17,939 bases of DNA from JAJKIV01 sp036274195 (GTDB taxonomy: Bacteria; Gemmatimonadota; Gemmatimonadetes; Gemmatimonadales; Gemmatimonadaceae): the NCBI GenBank assembly GCA_036274195.1, contig DASUGD010000075.1:1-17939 (forward strand), given 5' to 3'. Under the pieces are notes generated by a model that was not told the DNA's origin, did no database searches, and saw only the letters and a program-made list of their open reading frames with translations. How positions within the stretch are numbered: the stretch's first letter is position 1; each line of letters begins with the position of its first letter. The position numbers and the translations under genes were made by a program. Shown piece by piece: positions 6,307 through 13,975 of the stretch.

Positions 6307-7630
6307 ACTGTGGGCTGTCATCCGCCGAGAGTATCTCGAGCGTGTGAAGACACGAGCCTTCATCCTCGGCTGCGTTCTCGGGCCGGTGTTCATCGCCGGC
6401 GTGCTGTTCGTGCCGGCGTGGCTGTCGCTGCGTAACCTGCGCGCGGACCGCGCGAACCTGATCGTCATTGACGCGACCGGCGCCGGGCTCGGTCAGCGGC
6501 TGCGAGCGAACCTCGATTCCGCGTCCACGACGCCGAAGGCGCCGAACACCATCGACGTCCGTGTCACCGCGCCCGACGGGATTGCGGCGGCCGAGAGTCT
6601 CGCGACGAGAGCCGTAGTGGCAAAGGAGTTCGACGGGTACGTCGTGCTCGACGCGAGCACGATGCGCGGCGAGCGGGCTCGGTATGCGGGACGGAAAGCG
6701 ACCGCGGTCGGCGAGATGCGTCGGCTCGAGACGGCACTCCGACAAACAACGCTTGCGCAGCGACTCGAGCAGGCGACGTTGAACCCAGCGCTCGTGGACT
6801 CGCTCACACGCTCGCGCCTCGAGCTCCAGAGCGAGCCGCTGACCGAGAAGGGGCGGGGGAGCGATGCGTCGCGTCAGGCGAACCTGATGTTCGCCCTCGC
6901 CGTCGCCTTTCTGCTCTACATGTCGATGATCCTGTACGGACAGCTCGTGATGCGCGGTGTACTGGAGGAGAAGTCGACCCGCGTTGCCGAAGTCGTCGTG
7001 TCGAGCGTGTCGCCCGAGACACTGCTCGCGGGCAAGGTCATCGGCGTTGGTGCAGTCGGCCTGACGCAGCAGATCATCTGGGTGATAGGGACGGTCTACG
7101 TCGGCTCTTACGTCGCGCCGATCCTTGCGCGCATGGCGCCATCGACTACCGCGGCGACGGCAGGGACACCTGGCGCTGCTGGCCTGGGCGCTATGTCGAT
7201 GCCCGACATCCACATCGCGAGCCTGCTCTTGATCCTGCTGTTCTTCATCCTCGGCTACGGCGTATACTCGTCGCTCTATGCCGCGGTCGGTGCGTCGGTG
7301 AACAGCGAACAGGAAGCCCAACAGGCGCTCGCGCCGATTCTCGTGCTGATCGTTGCCAGCGCGCTGTTCATTCAGCCAGTGATGATCAACCCCACGAGCA
7401 CGCTCGCCGCCGTGGCGTCGATGTTCCCGTTCTCGGCACCCATCATAATGCCGCTCCGGATGTCGCTGGTGCCGATTCCGCCGTGGGAGATGGCGGTCGC
7501 GATCGTCGGACTGGGCGTTGCATTCGTCGTGGTGATCTTGCTCGCGGCGCGGATCTACCGAGTCGGCCTCCTGATGTACGGGAAGCGTCCCACGTTCCGA
7601 GAGCTCGCGCGCTGGGTACGGCAGTCGTGA
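6293..7630 (+). CDS. ABC-2 type transporter permease, NatB type
   Basis: A 445-residue inner-membrane protein forming the membrane part of the exporter with the ATPase before it. It begins with the family hallmark RREYLERVKTRAFI. One membrane span lies near residues 22-44, then an extracytoplasmic domain of about 150 residues, then about five spans: near 198-222, 249-272, 305-330, 345-361 and 397-425. This is the layout of ABC2_membrane_3/NatB proteins. The GTG start at 6293 overlaps the ATPase stop by 14 bases and has AGGAGGGG at 6281-6288, so the two are translationally coupled. The linker between spans 3 and 4 has an Ala/Gly/Thr-rich insertion (TTAATAGTPGAAG). The exported compound is unknown. 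Confidence 0.9.
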   Translation: MVRAKLWAVIRREYLERVKTRAFILGCVLGPVFIAGVLFVPAWLSLRNLRADRANLIVIDATGAGLGQRLRANLDSASTTPKAPNTIDVRVTAPDGIAAAESLATRAVVAKEFDGYVVLDASTMRGERARYAGRKATAVGEMRRLETALRQTTLAQRLEQATLNPALVDSLTRSRLELQSEPLTEKGRGSDASRQANLMFALAVAFLLYMSMILYGQLVMRGVLEEKSTRVAEVVVSSVSPETLLAGKVIGVGAVGLTQQIIWVIGTVYVGSYVAPILARMAPSTTAATAGTPGAAGLGAMSMPDIHIASLLLILLFFILGYGVYSSLYAAVGASVNSEQEAQQALAPILVLIVASALFIQPVMINPTSTLAAVASMFPFSAPIIMPLRMSLVPIPPWEMAVAIVGLGVAFVVVILLAARIYRVGLLMYGKRPTFRELARWVRQS

Positions 7631-7636
7631 CGCGTT

Positions 7637-7663
7637 GTCATTCCTCGCTCCGCTCGGAATGAC
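7637..7663. terminator. Hairpin between convergent genes
   Basis: GTCATTCC (7637-7644) and GGAATGAC (7656-7663) form a perfect 8-bp stem with an 11-base GC-rich loop. It lies in the 46-bp gap between the stop codons of the ABC permease (plus) and the ABC-F gene (minus), where a bidirectional terminator is expected. No strong T run follows on either strand. Very similar TCATTCC...GGAATGA hairpins are common dispersed repeats in some environmental genomes. Confidence 0.5.
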
Positions 7664-7676
7664 CGCCCACTACCGA

Positions 7677-9575
7677 TCACGCTTGAGCCGCGATCGTCTC
7701 GAGTGTCTCCCAGCGCTCCGTCAATTCGGTAAGCTCTGCTTCCACTGCGGCGAGCCGCGATCGCGCCGCCACCACCGCCGGCCCGTCACGCAGCACGGCA
7801 GGATCTGAGAGCGACGCGTAAAGCGCAGCGCGCTCCCGCTCGAGCGCGTCGATTCGATCGGGTAGCCCAGCCAGCTCGGCTGTCTCCTTGAACGTTAGGC
7901 GGCGTGGCTTCGCCTTCGGTGTCTGCGGCGCGGGCGCCTGTTGCTTGGGAGGAGCCGCTGGCGCGGGCACTACCACAGTCGGCTTACGTTGTCGCACCCA
8001 GTCGCTGTACCCGCCGGCGTACTCACCCACATTGCCGCCGCCCTCGAACACGAGTGTGCTCGTTACAACCGCGTCGAGGAACGCACGATCGTGGCTCACC
8101 ACCAGCAGCGTTCCCGAGAACTCGAGCAGCAGCTCCTCGAGCAGATCGAGCGTCTCGATATCGAGGTCGTTCGTCGGCTCGTCGAGCACGAGGACGTTGA
8201 ACGTCCGCGTGAACAACCGCGCAAGCAGCAGCCGATTACGCTCGCCACCGGATAGCGCCGCGACCGGAGTCCGCGCCCTGTCGGGCGGAAAGAGGAAGTC
8301 CTGCAGGTAGCCGATCACGTGCCTGCGGCTCGTGCCGATCGTGACGAATTCGGCGCCGTCGGCGATGCTGTCGAACACGCTGCGCTCCGGGTCGAGCTGC
8401 TCGCGCAGCTGATCGAAGTACGCGAGCTCGATCCTCGTTCCCATGCGGACCGTTCCCGAATCTGGCGCGAGCTCGCCCATCAACATGCGGAGCAGCGTCG
8501 TCTTGCCAGAGCCGTTCGGGCCGATCAGGCCGACGCGGTCGCCGCGCATGATCGTGGTGCTCAAGGCGTTGACGATCGGGCGGCCGCCTAACGCTACGCT
8601 CGCGTCACGCACCTCGACCACCAGCTTCCCCGAGCCCTCGGCTTCCTGCATCTCGAGCCTGACGTTGCCGGTGCGCTCGCGTCGAGCACGACGTTCGACC
8701 CGCAACGCCTCCAGCGCGCGAACACGCCCTTCGTTGCGTGTACGACGGGCACGGATGCCCGTGCGAATCCAGACCTCTTCCTTCGCCAGCTTCTTGTCGA
8801 ACTCCGCCTGCTCGCGCGCCTCGGCCGCGAGCGCGGCCTCCTTGCGCTCGAGATACGTGTCGTAATCGCCACCCCAGTCAACCAGGCGCCCTCGATCGAG
8901 CTCGATAATGCGCGTCGCGACGCGCCGGAGAAATGCGCGATCGTGCGTGACGAACAGGAGCGTCGTGCCGCGTTCGATCAGAAAGCCTTCCAGCCACTCG
9001 ATGGCGTCGACGTCGAGATGGTTCGTGGGCTCGTCGAGCAGCAGGACGTCGGGATCGCGCACGAGGGCGCGCGCGAGGAGCGTCTGCCGCTTGCGGCCGC
9101 CGGAGAGGCTCACGAACTCGACGTCCGCGTCGAGCCCCAGGTGTGAAAGCACAGTTTCGACGCGCGTGTAGAGCTGCCACGCTCCAGAGGCGTCGAGCGC
9201 ACGATGCAGGCGATCGAGCTCGCGCAGCGCGGCGTCAGTATTCCCCACGGCGACGCGGTGCGACGCGTCGTGATACCGCGCAAGCAGCTGGCCGCGCTCG
9301 CCGAGTCCGGCGGCGACGACATCGAAGGTCGAGCCGGAGAGGTCGTCGGGGACTTCCTGCTCGAGTCGCGCGACGCTTGCGCCCGTCTCGCGAACGATGA
9401 CGCCGCTGTCAGGCACAAGGGTTCCGTCGAGCGCCTTCATGAGCGTGCTCTTGCCGGCGCCGTTGCGCCCGAGAAGACACACGCGTTCTCCCCGCTCGAT
9501 GTGAAGCGACGCGCGGTCGAGGACCGGGGGTCCGCCGAACGCGATACTGACCTCCTGCATACCGAGCAGCGCCAT
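7677..9575 (-). CDS. uup: ABC-F family ATPase, Uup type
   Basis: A 632-residue soluble protein with two ABC cassettes and no membrane segment. Cassette 1 has Walker A GRNGAGKST (36-44), signature LSGGRKRQ (157-164) and Walker B LLLDEPTNHLD (178-188). Cassette 2 has GPNGSGKTT (352-360), LSGGERNR (441-448) and VLVLDEPTNDLD (461-472). The linker contains KEEVWIRTGIRARRTRNEGR, diagnostic for Uup. After a Pro/Ala/Gln-rich hinge (about 535-557), the C-terminus is a coiled coil (570-628) like the DNA-binding domain of Uup. ABC-F proteins act on ribosomes; Uup is also linked to replication and transposon excision. The ATG at 9575 has no strong ribosome site, and an ATG five codons later (MQEVSIAFGG) is possible. 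It is convergent with the exporter operon. Confidence 0.9.
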   Translation of the reverse strand: MALLGMQEVSIAFGGPPVLDRASLHIERGERVCLLGRNGAGKSTLMKALDGTLVPDSGVIVRETGASVARLEQEVPDDLSGSTFDVVAAGLGERGQLLARYHDASHRVAVGNTDAALRELDRLHRALDASGAWQLYTRVETVLSHLGLDADVEFVSLSGGRKRQTLLARALVRDPDVLLLDEPTNHLDVDAIEWLEGFLIERGTTLLFVTHDRAFLRRVATRIIELDRGRLVDWGGDYDTYLERKEAALAAEAREQAEFDKKLAKEEVWIRTGIRARRTRNEGRVRALEALRVERRARRERTGNVRLEMQEAEGSGKLVVEVRDASVALGGRPIVNALSTTIMRGDRVGLIGPNGSGKTTLLRMLMGELAPDSGTVRMGTRIELAYFDQLREQLDPERSVFDSIADGAEFVTIGTSRRHVIGYLQDFLFPPDRARTPVAALSGGERNRLLLARLFTRTFNVLVLDEPTNDLDIETLDLLEELLLEFSGTLLVVSHDRAFLDAVVTSTLVFEGGGNVGEYAGGYSDWVRQRKPTVVVPAPAAPPKQQAPAPQTPKAKPRRLTFKETAELAGLPDRIDALERERAALYASLSDPAVLRDGPAVVAARSRLAAVEAELTELTERWETLETIAAQA

Positions 9576-9632
9576 GGAGGAATAGAGTAATGGTTAGCCG
9601 CCGCGACACGAGAGTGCTACACGCAATCATCA

Positions 9633-9671
9633 GCCACTTGCGTCCTCGGCGACGCCGAGCGTACGCTCGGC
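9633..9671 (+). repeat. 39-bp palindromic element, copy 2
   Basis: This is the second copy of the element at 4692-4730, in the same orientation with two mismatches. Here the core is a perfect 20-bp palindrome with CGCCGAGCG and CGCTCGGCG arms. The preceding CTCGGCG can pair with the left arm instead, so two exclusive hairpins are possible. It lies 56 bases before the GTG start chosen for the next gene. Confidence 0.75.
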
Positions 9672-9727
9672 GCAGAGGTGAGCTCGAACCCAGCGCGAAC
9701 GCCGCTTGGCCATCAGGTAGCCATCCC

Positions 9728-10612
9728 GTGAACAACTTCGCCGAGTTCTTCGCCGACTTCCCCGACGACGCGGTCCGCGGGATCGGTGGCGTCGTGCAGG
9801 TGCCTAACGGCAAGGCCATGTCGCGCATGATCGGCGACCGGCTGCGCGCCGCCGGCCACTCGGCCAGCCCGCCCGAGGTCGCCGGCCGATGGTGGTCGTT
9901 CATTGTCACCGTTCGACGGGGGACGGTCGAGTGCAAACTGCAGTACCGCGATCGCTGGTGCCTGGCAACGGAGTCACGCGAAGGAACAGCCGCACGGCTG
10001 TTCGGGCGACGACGACTCGACGAGGACCACGCCGAGGTGAACGCCGTCATCGATCGGGTGCTGCGATCGCACGATGGAATCCGTGACGTCCATTGGTACT
10101 CGAAGGAGGACATCGAGGCGCGCGTCGCGCCGATCCCGGCCGCGACGTACGACGAGCTGCGGAGCCACGGCCTCTCCGAGGCGTTTGCGCGCTTCGTGAC
10201 CGACGGCCGGCGCCACATCGCCGAGGTGAGCTACTGGTGTGACGACCCTGATGAGTCGTGGAGGTATTACGTCGCCCCGGAGATCGAGCGGCCGCGCCAG
10301 CTCTGGTCCACCAACGCGGATCCGACGGTCGTCGCGCTGATGAAGGGCAAGACCGCCTTCCTGCAGCTCTACCACGATGACATCGGCTATCGCGTCATTG
10401 GCCATTCCGAGACGGCCATCGCCACGTCGCTCCTCGCGGAGGTACTCGAGTCCGAGGATTGGGAGGATGAGGACGACACCCGGCGCCGTCTGCGAGGCGT
10501 GGCAACGGCCATGGGCTATCCTCACTTCGACGCGCTCGACGCCTACTCGGCCTCGACCGACTCGGGCAATCTCTCGGAACTCATCCGTCGCCTAGAGGGC
10601 GACGCCGACTGA
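9728..10612 (+). CDS. Hypothetical protein, unrecognised
   Basis: I do not recognise this 294-residue protein. It is soluble, with no signal peptide or membrane segment, and acidic. Two halves can be seen. The first, up to about residue 105, is Trp/Arg-rich with RWWSFIVTVRRGTVECKLQ and RDRWCLATES. The second contains DVHWYSKEDIEARV, HIAEVSYWCDD, RYYVAPEIERPRQLW and FLQLYHDDIGYRVIGH. The composition suggests a folded alpha/beta protein, perhaps two repeats of a small domain. The GTG at 9728 is chosen because coherent protein sequence begins there. The in-frame ATG at 9590 has GGAGG nine bases before it, but its 46 extra codons cross the 39-bp palindromic element and read Arg-rich, so they look like leader DNA. 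That longer start cannot be excluded. It is divergent from the ABC-F gene and convergent with the permease. Confidence 0.7.
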   Translation: MNNFAEFFADFPDDAVRGIGGVVQVPNGKAMSRMIGDRLRAAGHSASPPEVAGRWWSFIVTVRRGTVECKLQYRDRWCLATESREGTAARLFGRRRLDEDHAEVNAVIDRVLRSHDGIRDVHWYSKEDIEARVAPIPAATYDELRSHGLSEAFARFVTDGRRHIAEVSYWCDDPDESWRYYVAPEIERPRQLWSTNADPTVVALMKGKTAFLQLYHDDIGYRVIGHSETAIATSLLAEVLESEDWEDEDDTRRRLRGVATAMGYPHFDALDAYSASTDSGNLSELIRRLEGDAD

Positions 10613-10618
10613 TCAGTC

Positions 10619-10640
10619 AAGGCCTTGATCACGAGGCCTT
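10619..10640. terminator. Hairpin between convergent genes
   Basis: AAGGCCT (10619-10625) and AGGCCTT (10634-10640) pair perfectly around an 8-base loop. The hairpin lies in the 52-bp gap between the stop of the hypothetical gene (plus) and the stop of the permease gene (minus). There is no T run. Position is the main argument for termination. Confidence 0.4.
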
Positions 10641-10664
10641 CGACCTTCCACTTGCCTCTCGCAC

Positions 10665-13118
10665 CTATTCGTTCCTGAGCGCGACGATCGGGTCAACTTT
10701 CGCCGCCCGACGTGCCGGCACCCAACTCGCCACCACCGCCGCCAGGCCGAGTGCGATGGCCGCTCCGCCGAATGCGACTACGTCCGTCGGCGGAACGCCG
10801 TAGAGCAGGCTCGCGATCAGCCGCGTCGCGCCGACCGCCGCGAGCGACCCCACTACCACGCCCACCACCGCCAGCACCACACCCTGACGCAGCACCAGTC
10901 CGACGACGTGCGAGCGCTGCGCGCCTAACGCCACACGAACGCCGATCTCCCTCGTCCGCTGCGACACGCTGAACGCCGTCACGCCATAGATCCCCAGCAG
11001 CGCCAGCAGCAGCGCAACTGTCCCGAGGCCACCGGAAACGTACAGCGCCACCCGCTGCGGAAAGAGCGATGTCGCCGTCTGTTCTTCCATCGTCTGCTCG
11101 CGGAGGACGGGCAGTCTCGCATCCACCTCCTGCACGAGCCTCCGGATCGGCGACGCGACCGACGTCTCCGCACCTGGCGTCGTCTTCACGAGCAGGCTCG
11201 TGCGACCCATGTACCGTTGCGCGAACGGGACATAGATGAAGTTCCGCCGCGGCTCGCCGAGCGACCGGTATTTGGCGTTGTGCGCCACGCCGATGACCGT
11301 CACCAGGCGGTCATCAGTCGTTAGGGTACGACCCACAGCATTCTGCCCCGGGAACAGCGCGGCGGCGAACGTCTCGTTCAGGATCGCCACGTCACCCGCA
11401 CCGGCCCGATCCGACTCGGCGAAGTCGCGCCCGCGGACCAGCGGAATACCCATCGTCGCGAAGTAGCCCGGCGTCACGACGTTCCAGTCCTCACGCCAGC
11501 CACCGTCCTGACCACCGGGCGGTTCACGCCCAGCGACCTTGATAGGGCCGAGCCCCAGGCCACCACCGTCCAGCGGCAGCATGGTCGAGAGGGCCGCCGA
11601 GCGCACGCCGGGAATCGCGCGAGCTCGCTCGAGGAGCGTCGCGCCGACACGCCGTCCCGACGTCTCGTCGAGATTCGCCAACCCCAGGTCCAGCGACGCG
11701 ATGTACACGCCACGCGCATCGAAGCCGGGGTCGATACTCCGCGCACGCGTCAGGGTCCGCGCGAACAGCCCGCCAACGACGAGGAGTAGCATCGAGAACG
11801 CGATCTGCGCGACGAGGAGACCGCTGCGCAGACGCAGGCGCTGCCTCGTCGCCGTACCGCCCGTGTCGGACTTGAGCGCCGGCACGAGATCCGGACGCGT
11901 GGTCTGAAGCGCTGGAACCACGCCGGCGACCAAGCCGGTCACGAGTGACACGACGAGCGCGAATATCAGCACGCGCCAGTCGAGCTGCGGGTCCACATGG
12001 AGCGGAACAGGGAGCCGCGGAACGAGCGCCATCAGCGCCGCCACCATCCATTTCGCGAGCAGCAGACCCGCCGCGCCGGCTGCCGCGAACACGAGCAGGC
12101 TCTCGACGACGAGCTGCATGACGAGCTGTCCACGCGACGCGCCGAGCGCGAGCCTGACGGCGATCTCACGACGCCGAACGCTCGCGCGCGCGAGCAGCAT
12201 TCCCGCAACGTTCGTGCTCGCGATGACCAGCACGAGTCCCGCGATCGCGAGCAGCAACCCCAGGAACGCGGCGACCATGGGGCGGACGTCGCCGGGGAAC
12301 AGGCTCGCCTGCGCCACGGCGAGCCCCTCATGCCCCTTGTTCTCGTCGGGGTACTGCGCAGCGAGCCGCGCGGCGATGCCCGACAGCTCGGCCTGGGCCT
12401 GTCCAATGCCGACGTTAGGCGCAAGGCGGCCGATACCTATGATCCACACGGACCGGCGACTCTGGAAGATGTCCGCCGGTAACCCCAGGAGTGACGACGC
12501 CGTGAGGGGCACCCATACGTCCGGCGCCAGCACGAACGGACCCTGGAACCGCTCTGCTGCCACGCCCAGGATGGTGAACGGTGTTCCGTTGAGGACGACG
12601 GACTTCCCGACGATCGATGAGTCCGCCTGGAAGCGTCGGCTCCAGAACCCGTGACTCAGCACGACGACGGGGCTCGCCCCGGGTGCACGATCGTCCTCCA
12701 TCGTGAAGAAACGGCCTAACGCTGGGCGCGCCTCGAGCACCGAAAAGAAGTTGCCGCTCGCGGCGCCCATCTGAATCGGCTCGCCACCGCCTGGACCGGC
12801 GAGGCTCACCGCCTGCGGGTCGACACGGAGAGCGGCCAGCCCCGAGAGCGACCCTGCCGCGGCACGGTAGTCGACGAAGTTCGGGTAGGAGAAGTTGTCG
12901 AAGCCACGACCGTCCCGCGTGGAGCCGACGGTGACGACCCGTTCGGGGTGGCCCACTCCCGGTGGCGGTCGAAGCAGGAGCGCATTCGCCAGCGTCACGA
13001 TCGCAGTCGTTGCGCCGACGCCGACCGCGATCGAGAGCACCGCCACGATCGCGAACAGGGGACTTCGGTGGAGGGCCCGGATGGCGTAGCGGACGTCCTG
13101 TCTCAGCAGGCCGAACAT
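10665..13118 (-). CDS. MacB/FtsX-type ABC permease, ADOP family
   Basis: An 817-residue inner-membrane protein made of two MacB_PCD plus FtsX halves in one chain, the size and order of the ADOP (Acidobacterial duplicated orphan permease) family. It starts with RQDVRYAIRALHRSPLF and a first span near 21-44. A periplasmic domain follows with ASGNFFSVLEARPALGRFF and VVVLSHGFWSRRF. The first FtsX part (about 280-405) contains RRREIAVRLALGASRGQL, and the second contains SVSQRTREIGVRVALGAQRSHV. It ends in VPARRAAKVDPIVALRNE, a standard family C-terminus. About eight membrane spans can be seen. No ATPase is encoded beside it, as is usual for orphan members; function is unknown, probably in peptide or lipoprotein traffic or in mechanotransmission as in MacB. 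GGAG precedes the ATG at 13118. Four CCTAACG words lie inside the gene. Confidence 0.93.
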   Translation of the reverse strand: MFGLLRQDVRYAIRALHRSPLFAIVAVLSIAVGVGATTAIVTLANALLLRPPPGVGHPERVVTVGSTRDGRGFDNFSYPNFVDYRAAAGSLSGLAALRVDPQAVSLAGPGGGEPIQMGAASGNFFSVLEARPALGRFFTMEDDRAPGASPVVVLSHGFWSRRFQADSSIVGKSVVLNGTPFTILGVAAERFQGPFVLAPDVWVPLTASSLLGLPADIFQSRRSVWIIGIGRLAPNVGIGQAQAELSGIAARLAAQYPDENKGHEGLAVAQASLFPGDVRPMVAAFLGLLLAIAGLVLVIASTNVAGMLLARASVRRREIAVRLALGASRGQLVMQLVVESLLVFAAAGAAGLLLAKWMVAALMALVPRLPVPLHVDPQLDWRVLIFALVVSLVTGLVAGVVPALQTTRPDLVPALKSDTGGTATRQRLRLRSGLLVAQIAFSMLLLVVGGLFARTLTRARSIDPGFDARGVYIASLDLGLANLDETSGRRVGATLLERARAIPGVRSAALSTMLPLDGGGLGLGPIKVAGREPPGGQDGGWREDWNVVTPGYFATMGIPLVRGRDFAESDRAGAGDVAILNETFAAALFPGQNAVGRTLTTDDRLVTVIGVAHNAKYRSLGEPRRNFIYVPFAQRYMGRTSLLVKTTPGAETSVASPIRRLVQEVDARLPVLREQTMEEQTATSLFPQRVALYVSGGLGTVALLLALLGIYGVTAFSVSQRTREIGVRVALGAQRSHVVGLVLRQGVVLAVVGVVVGSLAAVGATRLIASLLYGVPPTDVVAFGGAAIALGLAAVVASWVPARRAAKVDPIVALRNE

Positions 13119-13399
13119 GGCGGGCTCCGCGGAGGAGGGGGGAGGGGCTCCCGGCCCTCCACCATGGAGGCCCCGCGCGTTTCGGTCAACCGGCCCGCGT
13201 GACCGTGGGGCGGTGCGGCAGGCCTCTCCGAGCGCTCATCGTGCTATGACGATCGATGCTTCGACGAGCACTCGGAACAGGACATGCGGCGCGCCATGGC
13301 CTGGCCGCCCCGGCGTGCGCTCATGCGTTCTTTCGGGGAGATCACGATGCCGACTGAGGCATCGGCGGAACATTCGTCACCATTGAAGGGAGGTCTTTC

Positions 13400-13975
13400 A
13401 TGGGCAAGCTCGTTCGCGCCCTGTCGGCGCTCACCATCCTCGCCGTCGCGTCGTGCAGCGACGCACCGACCGTCGACCCGACGGCAAAGGCGCCGTCAGC
13501 GGCGAATCCCCAGAACACACCAGCCGTTCAGATCTTTCGCGTCAAGTTCGACGAGCTGAACTCCTCAGGCGTGAAGGCAGAAGCGACGCTCCAGGTGAGC
13601 GGAGGCGATCTCACCGTCACGCTCAATGGAGTGGGGCGTGTTCCGCAACAGATCCATCCGCAGCACATCCATGGGTTCGCCGCCCAGACGTCGACGTGCC
13701 CCACCGCCGCGAACGACACCAATGGCGACGGCGTGATCAGCTTCGCCGAGGGCTTGCCGGCGTTCGGTCCCGTGCAGGTAGACCTGCAGCCGTATCCCAC
13801 GCCGGCGAATGCGGGAGGAGCGACACACTACCGCGTGACGTTCGCCGCGACCGCCGTGCCGTTCACGGCTGCGCAGCTGACGCAAAAGACAATGGTGCTC
13901 CACGGAGACTTTGTGGGTGGGAGTTACGACGCGTCACTACCGGTGGCGTGCGGCCGTGTGGAGGCTGTGAACTGA
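13400..13975 (+). CDS. Lipoprotein with Cu/Zn-SOD or CHRD-like features and a calcium loop
   Basis: A 191-residue protein with a lipoprotein signal peptide; the lipobox is VASC with Cys19 as the lipid-bearing residue, so it sits on a membrane facing the periplasm or cell surface. AAGGGAGG at 13386-13393 supports the ATG at 13400. The mature part has ATLQVSGGDLTVTLNGVG (62-79), QIHPQHIHGF (85-93) and, at the end, LHGDFVGGSYDASLPVACG (167-185). The His-x-His-Gly-Phe pattern and the closing ACG resemble Cu/Zn superoxide dismutase or CHRD folds, with Cys100 and Cys184 as a possible disulfide. An EF-hand-like loop, DTNGDGVISFAE (106-117), is inserted between them and probably binds calcium. Whether it holds copper is uncertain, since not all SOD ligands can be matched. 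It is divergent from the ADOP permease. Confidence 0.75.
   Translation: MGKLVRALSALTILAVASCSDAPTVDPTAKAPSAANPQNTPAVQIFRVKFDELNSSGVKAEATLQVSGGDLTVTLNGVGRVPQQIHPQHIHGFAAQTSTCPTAANDTNGDGVISFAEGLPAFGPVQVDLQPYPTPANAGGATHYRVTFAATAVPFTAAQLTQKTMVLHGDFVGGSYDASLPVACGRVEAVN

Noticed and set aside
5176..6468. 430-codon minus-strand frame opposite the ABC ATPase
   Set aside because: Antisense shadow; the plus-strand frame carries complete Walker and signature motifs.
9633..9671. CRISPR or tandem repeat array seeded by the 39-bp element
   Set aside because: Only two copies, about 4.9 kb apart, with no regular spacers and no cas genes.
13155..13175. CCTCCA/TGGAGG inverted repeat upstream of the ADOP permease
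   Set aside because: A 6-bp arm in very GC-rich DNA is expected by chance and has no supporting context.
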